64,000 nt of DNA, from the NCBI GenBank assembly GCA_039989475.1, contig JBDXHU010000009.1, positions 1 through 64,000 on the forward strand, written 5' to 3'. The notes under the pieces are model-generated. The model made no database searches and was not told where the DNA came from. It was given only the letters and a program-made list of their open reading frames with translations. Positions 26,692-34,407 of this stretch are shown here, piece by piece. The translations under genes and the position numbers were made by a program. The stretch comes from JBDXHU01 sp039989475 (GTDB lineage: Bacteria; Pseudomonadota; Gammaproteobacteria; Pseudomonadales; Halieaceae). Each line of letters opens with the position of its first letter. Position 1 is the first letter of the stretch.

Positions 26692-28482
26692 ATGTTGCGC
26701 CAAGCTTTCTACGTCCTTGCTATTGCGATTTCTACCAGCTGGCTTGCTGGCTGCAACGAAGAGCCTGGCGAAAACCCCTACCAGGTCGAGTTCTCTGCGC
26801 CTGACTACCTGGTCGAACACGCCAAATACCTGGAAGAAGAACTGATCCAGATTGGCGAGCACCCGGTGTGGGACTACAACACCCCCAACAAGGGTTTTGG
26901 CAACGTCATTATGATTGAGGGCGATGAGGGCCTTATCATTGTCGACACCTCGGCGGCCCCTGACCATGCCAGGGTGGCCAATGACGCCTTCCGGGAGATC
27001 AGCGACAAGCCGGTCAAAGCCATCATCTACACCCACCATCACGCCGATCATATCCGCGGCGCGGAAGTGTTTGTTGATCAGCCCGATGTCGCCAGTGGCG
27101 AGGTGAAGATCATTGCCGCGCACAATTTCCTGCGCGAACTGGCCGATGAGAACCAGGCCACGGCACCCATCATGGGCATGCGCGCCATGTATATGTACGG
27201 GCAATTGCTGGACCCGGAACAGGAAGGTCGTGACTACCATATTTCCTGCTGCGGTTATCAATTGCGCGGCGGTGAATCCGGCTACATCGCCCCTAACGTG
27301 TTCGTCACCGACACCCAGGAGATGACGATAGCGGGCATCAAGCTGCGCATTTTCCAAACCGGCGGCGAATCGGCCAGCCACATGGCGGTGTACCTGCCCG
27401 ACCAGAAGATCATGCTCACCGGCGACGAGATACAAGGCCCGACTTATCCCAACCTGCATTCACTGCGCGGCACCAAGCCCCGTGACGCACAAAAGTGGAT
27501 AGATGCGCTGGACAGGATGCGCGCCTATGACATTGACTATCTCGTGCCCAGCCACGGCCAGCCGGTGGTCGGCAGCGAGACGACCCAGCAAGTGCTGACC
27601 CTGTATCGCGATGTCATCCAGTTCACCCACGACCAATCCATTCGCTACATCAACAAGGGCTATACCCCCGATGAGCTGGCCAACACCATTGCCCTGCCTG
27701 AGTTCATGGATGTGGACCCCTGGACCAGGGAGATGTACGGCACCTTCAAGCACAATGTGCGCGAGTACTATGTCGCCTACATCAGCTGGTGGAACGGTGA
27801 CCCCGCCGAGCTGGACCCGATACCGCGACAAGAGCAGGCGCGCCGCTATATAGCCTTGATGGGTGGCCGCGATGCCCTGTTCACCGCCGCCGAAGCCGCG
27901 TTTTTCGATGAGGATTATCAATGGGCCAGTGAGCTGGCCACCTTGCTGGTCAGGGTCGACCGGGAGGACATGCCGGCCAGGCATTTGAAAGCCGCCGCCC
28001 TGCGCGCTATCGGCTATGCCACCGCCAATACCAATTGGCGCGGCTTCTACTTAAGCAGTGCGCTGGAACTGGAGGGAAAGATTCAACCCGCACAAGTGGT
28101 GCAGGCGCTGCGGGAAGGCTCCTTCAGGCCCGGGCAACTGACGGCCAGGGAGTTGTTCAACAACCTGCGCTTCTACGTGGACGCCGAGGAAATCGAGGAC
28201 ATGCAGCTGAAGATCGCCTTTGATATCCACGACACTGGCGAGCAGTACACCCTGGAAATTCGTAACAGCATTCTCGAGATTCACGAGGGCTTACTCGGTG
28301 ACAGCGACGCCACACTAAGCATGGAGCGGGCGACGCTCAATAAAACCTTCGCCAGGGAACTTGGCTATGAAGACGCCATCGACGCCGGGCTGATCAAAGT
28401 GAGCGGCTCCAGGCTAGCCTTGCTTAAATATGCCAGCGTGTTTGATACCGGGCAAGCCAACCCTTACCTGACCCTGCGCTAG
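26692..28482 (+). CDS. Alkylsulfatase-like metallo-beta-lactamase lipoprotein
   Basis: A 596-residue lipoprotein (lipobox LAGC). It has the SdsA1/BDS1 layout: an MBL domain with THHHADHIRGAE near residue 115, a later metal/substrate loop (MLTGDEIQGPTYPN, then PSHGQPVVG), an alkylsulfatase dimerisation domain (about 370-470) and a C-terminal SCP2-like domain (about 480-596). The canonical THSHADH is THHHADH here. The family cleaves alkyl sulfate esters such as SDS, releasing primary alcohols that P450 and SDR enzymes could oxidise. The upstream GTG at 26647 is possible, but ATG at 26692 gives the proper lipoprotein signal and has AAAGGT upstream. Confidence 0.88.
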   Translation: MLRQAFYVLAIAISTSWLAGCNEEPGENPYQVEFSAPDYLVEHAKYLEEELIQIGEHPVWDYNTPNKGFGNVIMIEGDEGLIIVDTSAAPDHARVANDAFREISDKPVKAIIYTHHHADHIRGAEVFVDQPDVASGEVKIIAAHNFLRELADENQATAPIMGMRAMYMYGQLLDPEQEGRDYHISCCGYQLRGGESGYIAPNVFVTDTQEMTIAGIKLRIFQTGGESASHMAVYLPDQKIMLTGDEIQGPTYPNLHSLRGTKPRDAQKWIDALDRMRAYDIDYLVPSHGQPVVGSETTQQVLTLYRDVIQFTHDQSIRYINKGYTPDELANTIALPEFMDVDPWTREMYGTFKHNVREYYVAYISWWNGDPAELDPIPRQEQARRYIALMGGRDALFTAAEAAFFDEDYQWASELATLLVRVDREDMPARHLKAAALRAIGYATANTNWRGFYLSSALELEGKIQPAQVVQALREGSFRPGQLTARELFNNLRFYVDAEEIEDMQLKIAFDIHDTGEQYTLEIRNSILEIHEGLLGDSDATLSMERATLNKTFARELGYEDAIDAGLIKVSGSRLALLKYASVFDTGQANPYLTLR

Positions 28483-28487
28483 GGCTA

Positions 28488-30047
28488 TTAGCGGAAGTCC
28501 GGCACAAAACGATTGCGGCCGGACTCACTGCTCACTTGCCCCGCCAGGCCCAGCACATCCTGGTCCATCATCGCTTGCAGGGTGTTGGCATCATCCGGCG
28601 TATCCGCGATAAAACGAGTGCCGTCTTCGAGGCGCCCGATAACCAGGGCCCTCTCCACGCCCTTGCGGCCATGTAACACGGTGTAGGTTTCGATAGTGGC
28701 AGGGCCTTCCGGGGTTTCAGTAAACCCGGGCTGTGCCTGGTCCAGGATCGCTTCCTGGTAATCCTGGGGATCTTCCCGCTGCCACGGCTCGGTTATAGGC
28801 GCGGTGGAATAAATACCGATGGCATGCTTGGTCACATACCAGCCATTGCTGTTGAGCAGACCGTAGCTGCCGGGCCTGGCGCGCAGTTTGTCCATCATGG
28901 TGGCGATGGAGTGCATCACATAGTCATTACCCGCCCCGCCGAAGTATGGCAGCCCGCCGGTCACAGTCAGCCCCCGGGGGTCGTCATAGGCGATACCCAG
29001 TTCGTCGCAGGCGATCTGCACAGCAGAGGGGAAACAGCTGTAAAGATCGAAATAGTCCATGTCGGCAATGGTTTTACCCGCCATGGCCAGTGCCTTGCTG
29101 CCAATCGTGCGAATCGCCGGCGACGAACTGAAGTCGGCGCGTTCGCTGATATTCCAGATGTCATTGGCGTCACCACAGCCGTGCAGGTAGACCAGCCGGT
29201 CCTCCGCCACGCCCAGCTCTCGCGCCCTGGCCCGGGAGGTCATGATCACCGCGGCACCCTGGTTCACCTGAATAACCGAGTTCAGGTACTTGGTGTAAGG
29301 GAAACCCACATAGCGATTTTCGGCGCTGACCGTGGCGATTTCTTCGGCCGAGCGCGGTGTCGGAAACCAGGACAGTGGATTCTCCGCCGCAACCCGGTTG
29401 AAACCGTGAAACAGCTCGCCCAGTTTTTCCTGGTGCTGTGCCAGGGTCAGCCCGTACTTGCCGCGCAGGGCATTTTCAAACAGCGGGTAGACCGTCGCCG
29501 GTTCCTGGATACCATAGGCCCGCTCGTGGGGCGTGGCCGGGGGCCGACTGACACCCAGCATCTCGGGTTCGCCGCCGGGGTCTTCCTGCCAGGCATCCAT
29601 GGGCAAGCCACGCTTGAAGCGCCCGATCATGGTGTGCAGGGCTTCAGCCCCGGTTAGTAATACCGCCGAGCACTCGCCCTGGGCGATCCGCTCAGCGAAT
29701 TTATTAACCAGCAGTTGCGGCGTGTTACCGCCGGTGACCGTGTACCAGCGCCGGGCCGGGTCGATGCCCAGCCTGTTGCTGACACTTAGTGGCACATTGC
29801 GAAACATGCCCGCCGCACCGCTGTCGCTAACCGGGTCATCCACCGCCAGCCCCACTGCCACCAGGGTGTCGATAGCCTGCAATAATTTGTCGCCCGGGCC
29901 GGCGTCGGCCGCGGCCTTTTGCGCCGCTTCCACCATCAGTTCAATGGGCGTAGCGGCGTCTTCCGGGTCGCGCTTGTCAGTGAGTTGGCCGCCACCGATT
30001 AGAACGGGAATGCGGGTCTCGTCGAGGTCTGTTTTGGAGTTAGTCAT
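28488..30047 (-). CDS. Thiolase-like acetyl-CoA acetyltransferase family protein
   Basis: A 519-residue protein of the thiolase superfamily with a C-terminal extension. N-terminal PVLIGGGQLTDKRDPEDA and TVTGGNTPQLLVNKFA are recognisable. MDYFDLYSCFPSAVQIACDE and GGLPYFGGAGNDYVMHS match the SCP-x/acetyl-CoA acetyltransferase subgroup. The usual thiolase nucleophilic Cys position reads GGNTPQ here, so classical thiolysis is doubtful. The last ~100 residues look like an OB-fold as in acyl-CoA-handling partners. It is convergent with the alkylsulfatase gene, 5 bp apart. Confidence 0.82.
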   Translation of the reverse strand: MTNSKTDLDETRIPVLIGGGQLTDKRDPEDAATPIELMVEAAQKAAADAGPGDKLLQAIDTLVAVGLAVDDPVSDSGAAGMFRNVPLSVSNRLGIDPARRWYTVTGGNTPQLLVNKFAERIAQGECSAVLLTGAEALHTMIGRFKRGLPMDAWQEDPGGEPEMLGVSRPPATPHERAYGIQEPATVYPLFENALRGKYGLTLAQHQEKLGELFHGFNRVAAENPLSWFPTPRSAEEIATVSAENRYVGFPYTKYLNSVIQVNQGAAVIMTSRARARELGVAEDRLVYLHGCGDANDIWNISERADFSSSPAIRTIGSKALAMAGKTIADMDYFDLYSCFPSAVQIACDELGIAYDDPRGLTVTGGLPYFGGAGNDYVMHSIATMMDKLRARPGSYGLLNSNGWYVTKHAIGIYSTAPITEPWQREDPQDYQEAILDQAQPGFTETPEGPATIETYTVLHGRKGVERALVIGRLEDGTRFIADTPDDANTLQAMMDQDVLGLAGQVSSESGRNRFVPDFR

Positions 30048-30169
30048 GCGGGCATTGTGCCTGAGCCGGAGGCGATTCCCAAGCGTCTATTGAAATAGTC
30101 CCAATACACCGGCTCGAAACTACATAAAGTGATCATTTCTTTTTTATTTACAACGACTTAGGGATTGAT

Positions 30170-30186
30170 TCTCACATGCAGTGAGA
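30170..30186. promoter_or_regulatory. Inverted repeat upstream of the HNH gene
   Basis: TCTCAC (30170-30175) and GTGAGA (30181-30186) flank ATGCA, a 6-bp inverted repeat with a 5-bp spacer. It lies just upstream of the -10/LexA region of the HNH gene and could be a second operator. No known regulator is assigned. Confidence 0.35.
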
Positions 30187-30195
30187 GTATCTTTA

Positions 30196-30215
30196 TACTG
30201 TATATATGTACAGAT
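30196..30215 (+). promoter_or_regulatory. LexA (SOS) box overlapping the HNH gene promoter
   Basis: CTGT (30198-30201), the 8-base spacer atatatgt and ACAG (30210-30213) match the gammaproteobacterial LexA consensus CTGT-N8-ACAG exactly, including the alternating TA spacer. It overlaps a TATACT -10-like hexamer (30194-30199) and ends 13 bases before the start codon, where LexA would block transcription. Confidence 0.88.
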
Positions 30216-30228
30216 AAAGGAGCCGCCC

Positions 30229-31635
30229 ATGACCTCCGCCCTACCCCGGTCCCTCCCAAAAACTCGCTTTGAAAACACGGACATGTTGGCTAATGAAATC
30301 ACCCACCTGGCCGGCCATATCAACGCCGCGAATTACCGCTTCCTGAAGCTGGTCGCCGAGTTCGACCGGCTCGGTGGCTGGCAGGGAGCCGGCATTAAAT
30401 CCTGTGCTCACTGGCTGGGCTGGAAATGCGGAATCGAAGCTGGCGCTGCGCGCGAGAAAGTGCGAGTTGCTCGCTGCCTGGATAAATTGCCGTTAATTAA
30501 TGCCGCCTTTGAGCGGGGCGAGATCAGCTACTCCATGGTGCGGGCACTCACCCGGGCCGCCACCGATGCCACTGAGGACTACTACCTGTACATTGCCGAG
30601 CACGGTACCGCCAGCCATGTCGAACGACTGATTCGCCTGCACCGCCGGGCCCAGCGCCTGCAGAGCAAAAGCCAGGAGGAAATTCAGCAGGAGGCGCGCA
30701 AGGTCGTCTGCTATCACGATGATGACGGCATGGTGGTAATAAAAGCGCGACTGCCCGCCGAGGCCGGCAATCAATTGGTCAACGCGCTCAATGCCGTCAT
30801 GGACGCGGAGCGAGAGGAGTTGGATGCTACAGGTGTATCTAACGTTTCCGCGGAAACGTCTTTGGAAACCAGCGCTCCTATCTCCACCTTCGGCCAGCGC
30901 CGTGCCGACGCGCTGACCGCCATGGCCGAGCACTACCTGGCCTCCGCCGCCAACGGTATTGCCGCCCTCAAGGGCAGTGAGCGCACCCAGGTGATGTTGC
31001 ATGTGGATATTGAGACCCTGCAACGCAATAGCACACAGAAACACTGTCGGCTGGAACAGGATCAGTGGCTACACCCGAATACCGCCAGGCGCCTGTCCTG
31101 TGACGCCAGCCTGGTTACCGTGCTGGAAGACGGGGATGGCAAGGTGCTGAACATCGGGCGCCGCTCGCGCATCGTGCCGCCGCATATCAGGCGCGCCCTG
31201 GATATTCGGGACGAAGGCTGCCGATTCCCCGGCTGTCAGTGTTCGCGCTACGTGGACGCTCATCATATCAAGCACTGGGCCGATGGCGGAGAAACCAGCC
31301 TCGATAACCTGGTCACGCTGTGTCGCTTCCATCACCGGGCGCTGCATCATGGGGAGTTCAGCATCAATACCAAGGACAACGATACATTGGAATTCACCAA
31401 CCGGTGCGGGGAGGAGATATTGCCAGTGGTTAGACCACTGTTTGCCAAGGCCCCACAGATGGGCAGTTTGCGGGGATTGCAGCCCCTGGCAAACGTTTCC
31501 ACCGGGCTGCGGTCAGCGGAAACGCGTCAGAGCCGCTGGTCCGGGGAGAGCATGGACTACGATATGGCGTTGCAGGCTTTGTTAAGCCGGCAGGATAAGC
31601 GCGTATTCGCTGAGGGTAAACCGGGAATTGACTAA
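30229..31635 (+). CDS. DUF222/13E12-family HNH endonuclease, SOS-controlled
   Basis: A 468-residue protein. The N-terminal DUF222 (13E12 repeat) helical region covers about 15-330. The C-terminal HNH nuclease (about 325-395) has CRFPGCQCSRYVDAHHIKHW and then CRFHHRALHH, with Cys residues probably binding a structural zinc. ATG at 30229 is preceded by an ideal AAAGGAG. The LexA box just upstream predicts induction by DNA damage. Two internal segments carry GTTTCC/GGAAAC inverted repeats (30842-30859 and about 31492-31536). Whether the protein is a DNA-repair nuclease, a defence enzyme or a selfish element is not known. Confidence 0.9.
   Translation: MTSALPRSLPKTRFENTDMLANEITHLAGHINAANYRFLKLVAEFDRLGGWQGAGIKSCAHWLGWKCGIEAGAAREKVRVARCLDKLPLINAAFERGEISYSMVRALTRAATDATEDYYLYIAEHGTASHVERLIRLHRRAQRLQSKSQEEIQQEARKVVCYHDDDGMVVIKARLPAEAGNQLVNALNAVMDAEREELDATGVSNVSAETSLETSAPISTFGQRRADALTAMAEHYLASAANGIAALKGSERTQVMLHVDIETLQRNSTQKHCRLEQDQWLHPNTARRLSCDASLVTVLEDGDGKVLNIGRRSRIVPPHIRRALDIRDEGCRFPGCQCSRYVDAHHIKHWADGGETSLDNLVTLCRFHHRALHHGEFSINTKDNDTLEFTNRCGEEILPVVRPLFAKAPQMGSLRGLQPLANVSTGLRSAETRQSRWSGESMDYDMALQALLSRQDKRVFAEGKPGID
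30842..30859. repeat. 18-bp perfect palindrome inside the HNH gene
   Basis: ACGTTTCCGCGGAAACGT is a perfect 18-bp palindrome in the coding sequence; part of it encodes VSAET. A split copy, AACGTTTCC (31491-31499) and GGAAACG (31530-31536), lies near the 3' end of the same gene and again encodes V-S and S-A-E-T residues. Confidence 0.85.
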
Positions 31636-31654
31636 CCGGGTGGCTGGAGAACCT

Positions 31655-32455
31655 TCAGCCGCCCGCCGTGTAGCGCCCGGCTAGCCCGGTAATGCGCCGT
31701 AACAACCACTTCGGGGTGCTGCGGCCGGCGATGGTGCCGACCAGATTGATGGTGCCCGGGACGCAGATTACGTCGCCTTTCATGCAGGCCTTGTAACCCT
31801 GGGCGGCCACGTCCTCCACATCACCAATCATAAAGTCCGGCAGCTTGGTCAGTCCCTCGCTACTCTCGGTGGCGGTGCTGAGCATATTGGTGGCGGTAAC
31901 GCCCGGACACAGTGCAGTGATGGTCACGCCACTGTGCTTGAGTTCTTCCGACAGGGATTCGGTCAGTGACAGCACAAAGGCCTTGCTGGCGGCGTAGGTG
32001 GCGACACTGGGCAGCGGCTGGAAGGATGCGATTGAGGCCACGTTTAATACCTTGCCACTGCCCCGCTCGACCATTGCCGGCAGGAAGTGGTCGAGCATAC
32101 TGGTCAGCCCGGAGATATTCAGGTCGATCATGCGCTGATGCAGGCTGGGATCAATCTCGACAAAGTTGCCGTGCTCCAGGACTCCGGCGTTATTAACCAG
32201 CACATCAATTTCGATGTCTTGTTGGGCCAGGCTAGCGGCGAGCTTTTTGGCGGCGCCACGTTTGGCCAGGTCGGTCGGCTCCACCCACACTTCAACGCCG
32301 TGATTGGCGACCAACTGGTTGGCCAGCGCTTCCAGCTTGTCTGCCGAGCGGGCCACCAGCACCAGGTCGTAGCCACCGCGGGCAAAGTGTGCAGTTAGCG
32401 CCTCACCAATTCCGGAGGAGGCACCGCTGATCAGTGCTGTCTTTTGTTTACTCAT
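31655..32455 (-). CDS. Short-chain dehydrogenase/reductase (DltE/YqjQ-like)
   Basis: A 266-residue SDR. SGASSGIG is at 10-17, NNAG near 89 and YAASKAF near 154. The C-terminal 20 residues (PKWLLRRITGLAGRY) resemble the membrane-associated SDR subgroup of DltE/YqjQ type. The frame remains open upstream to 32662, but that part is encoded by a 15-bp tandem repeat and the antisense-looking end of the next gene. ATG at 32455 begins the natural MSKQKTALISG. Confidence 0.9.
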   Translation of the reverse strand: MSKQKTALISGASSGIGEALTAHFARGGYDLVLVARSADKLEALANQLVANHGVEVWVEPTDLAKRGAAKKLAASLAQQDIEIDVLVNNAGVLEHGNFVEIDPSLHQRMIDLNISGLTSMLDHFLPAMVERGSGKVLNVASIASFQPLPSVATYAASKAFVLSLTESLSEELKHSGVTITALCPGVTATNMLSTATESSEGLTKLPDFMIGDVEDVAAQGYKACMKGDVICVPGTINLVGTIAGRSTPKWLLRRITGLAGRYTAGG

Positions 32456-32465
32456 GAGCTTCAGT

Positions 32466-32540
32466 CTAGTCCATTTTGAGCTGGCCCACTTTTGACTAGC
32501 CCACTTTTGACTAGCCCACTCTTGTCTAGCCCACTTTCCT
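32466..32540. repeat. Five 15-bp tandem repeats at the 3' end of a small gene
   Basis: Imperfect units of CTAGCCCACTTTTGA run from 32466 to 32540 with exact 15-bp spacing. On the minus strand the last unit is the final codons and TAG stop of the 88-residue gene. The array therefore looks like stepwise duplication of that gene's terminal 15 bp, and every unit that keeps CTAG repeats the stop in the same frame. Confidence 0.85.
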
Positions 32541-32792
32541 GAGCCATCCCGAGCGAATGCAATAGGCAACGAAGTTTTGCGGGCGTCCGGTGAACTTGCC
32601 CTCGTGGCGGTGACCGCGCACGGCCACGGCCAGGTCCCAGAAGTCCCGGGGGCCGTAAGCATTAATCATGGCATCAATCACTGACCAACTGGCAGCGTTA
32701 TGGGCGGCCAGGCGGCCGGGCTCGGCCTCTATGGCATAGCGCCCCGTGTAGCTGCTCTCGGGGCCGACAATAATCGGATCGTGTTCGGTCAT
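32526..32792 (-). CDS. Small conserved-looking hypothetical protein
   Basis: An 88-residue soluble protein of unknown function. It has no signal or membrane segment. The C-terminal FTGRPQNFVAYCIRSGWLRK looks like a folded conserved end, and an AGGAGGT ribosome site stands 5 bases before the ATG, so I take it as real. Its stop codon lies in the last unit of a 15-bp tandem repeat. The SDR gene follows 70 bp downstream on the same strand. Confidence 0.7.
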   Translation of the reverse strand: MTEHDPIIVGPESSYTGRYAIEAEPGRLAAHNAASWSVIDAMINAYGPRDFWDLAVAVRGHRHEGKFTGRPQNFVAYCIRSGWLRKVG

Positions 32793-32994
32793 ACCTTACC
32801 TCCTGAGCCCCTGGCGGGACTTCTGCCAAACTGGGGATAAGAGTAAATTGGACGCACCTCTGTGGGCATTGCCGGAACCGACAATGTCGTGGCCCAGAGC
32901 GCCACCTAATCTTTGGTTTAGTCCGTTTGCATGATTGCGGGCATTTGCTGGGGCTATATGATCATCCAATGCCTTCAGCCCAGCGAGATGGCCC

Positions 32995-34056
32995 GTGAAA
33001 GACGACAAAGCAGTACTCACAGACGTTCAGCAAACTTTCGAAGATCACAAGTTCAGCTCCTACGAGGAGCTCCACAGTGCCGTGGAGAGCAAGCGGCTAC
33101 TGCGCGAACTTCAAGGCATGAACCGCGCCAAACGATGGGCAGGCTTCGCTGCGGTAGCCGCGCTGACCTCATCGCTGACCGCCCTTGGAGGCCTCGGTGT
33201 GCTGGTATGGCAAAGCGATCTCTCCCAGAGCTTCAACCAGCGCGACACCTTGAAGATGCGGCTTGAGAACCTCGACGACGATATCGAGGACAAAACGCAG
33301 GTGAGAGAGCAACTGGACTCAGCCATCAATAGTCTTGAAGAGGAGCAAGCTACCAGGCAGCGACAGGTGGCGGACCTGCGAAGTGCACTGGAGACTCTGA
33401 ACAGGGAATTGAGTACTCAACGCACGCTGCTTGATCAATTGGAGGAAACGAAGTCTGCCGTGGAATCCCAAATTGCGGCACTGGGTAGGAGGCCGGGCTT
33501 GCCCAGCGACCAGTCGCGGGCCGAGATTCAGAGAGTGACGTCGCAAAAGATGATCGTGGATGCAGAGCTCAGGCAGACAACGTCGCGGCTCGCGGGGCTG
33601 CAACTCAAGAGCAGTAATCTCAACGAGAGTTTGCAGGAACTACAGCAGAAGCTGGTCGATGGAGAGCAGCTCAGGAAGGATTTGAGCGCGCGCCTTACAG
33701 AACTGACAGCTGTTCAAGCCGCCATCGGCTTCGTCGGGGAAATGGAGAGTGGACTGATACTGCGGGGGACAAAAAAGGAACTTGTCAGCAATGCTGATGC
33801 AAACTTGAGTTACATAATCGAGCTGACCAACGTCGGCAACATTGACGAGAACATTGATCTCGAGATCGTCGCCAAAGCCAGCGGCGCCATCACCAACCTG
33901 GTCAACCTTAGAAAGGGCCAGCGCTATGCAGCGTCCTTTGACAACAGGTTGTTCCTGGTCAACGTCGTTGATGCTATCAGGAGCGACCGCAAGAAAAATG
34001 AGAAAGGCGCCTACGAGATTGTGCTTCTGAATTACGACCACAAGCTCGTCTACTAG
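32995..34056 (+). CDS. Hypothetical single-pass membrane protein with long coiled coil
   Basis: A 353-residue protein. A short cytoplasmic N-terminus is followed by one membrane helix (about 49-71, AGFAAVAALTSSLTALGGLG). A long coiled coil (about 80-225) is rich in Leu, Glu and Gln, and a beta-rich C-terminal domain (about 235-353) includes LSYIIELTNVGNIDENIDLE and ends KGAYEIVLLNYDHK. The start is GTG at 32995. Codon use is less GC-biased than in neighbours. No family is recognised; the layout resembles periplasmic adaptor or tether proteins. Confidence 0.7.
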   Translation: MKDDKAVLTDVQQTFEDHKFSSYEELHSAVESKRLLRELQGMNRAKRWAGFAAVAALTSSLTALGGLGVLVWQSDLSQSFNQRDTLKMRLENLDDDIEDKTQVREQLDSAINSLEEEQATRQRQVADLRSALETLNRELSTQRTLLDQLEETKSAVESQIAALGRRPGLPSDQSRAEIQRVTSQKMIVDAELRQTTSRLAGLQLKSSNLNESLQELQQKLVDGEQLRKDLSARLTELTAVQAAIGFVGEMESGLILRGTKKELVSNADANLSYIIELTNVGNIDENIDLEIVAKASGAITNLVNLRKGQRYAASFDNRLFLVNVVDAIRSDRKKNEKGAYEIVLLNYDHKLVY

Positions 34057-34407
34057 CTTTGCGCCGATGACAACTTCAGGTAACAGCAACTGGCACTGGC
34101 CAGTAAAATTGGCGTGCCGGCTTGCAACGATGCCTATCTCCAAACCCTGGACCAGCGCTCGGTCAAACAATTTCTCGATGAACTGGACAGCAAACGGAAG
34201 AATTGTTTTTACCTGCTGGGCAAGAAGACCAAAGGCTAAGGAGACCTGTTATTGCCACACTGGAACTATTCGCAGAAGAAGCGACCGCCATCGGCGCGCG
34301 CGACAATCACAATGAAGGCCGGCGTGCCGTTGTCTTCGCACTACGGGCGACGATGTTGAGCAGGATGATCTATAGTTAGACCACAAAAATAACTAACAGG
34401 TCTTCCC
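34057..34407. other. 351-bp intergenic stretch with a short coding-like remnant
   Basis: No convincing gene is seen. One frame (34084-34239) reads PACNDAYLQTLDQRSVKQFL and ends in GKKTKG before a stop, which looks like real protein. It has only a GTG (34114) as a start and no ribosome site. It could be the tail of a decayed gene. The 34067-34315 frame is not protein-like. Confidence 0.35.

Noticed and set aside
32456..32662. Longer N-terminus for the SDR, with a repeated W-A-S-Q-K pattern
   Set aside because: It is the 15-bp tandem repeat read in another frame over the neighbouring gene; the SDR starts naturally at 32455.
32796..33020. Minus-strand open frame of 74 codons
   Set aside because: It overlaps the start of the coiled-coil gene, lacks protein-like composition and has no ribosome site.
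34067..34315. Plus-strand open frame of 82 codons
   Set aside because: Its Trp/Arg-rich, motif-free translation is typical of an out-of-frame shadow; another frame over the same DNA looks more protein-like.
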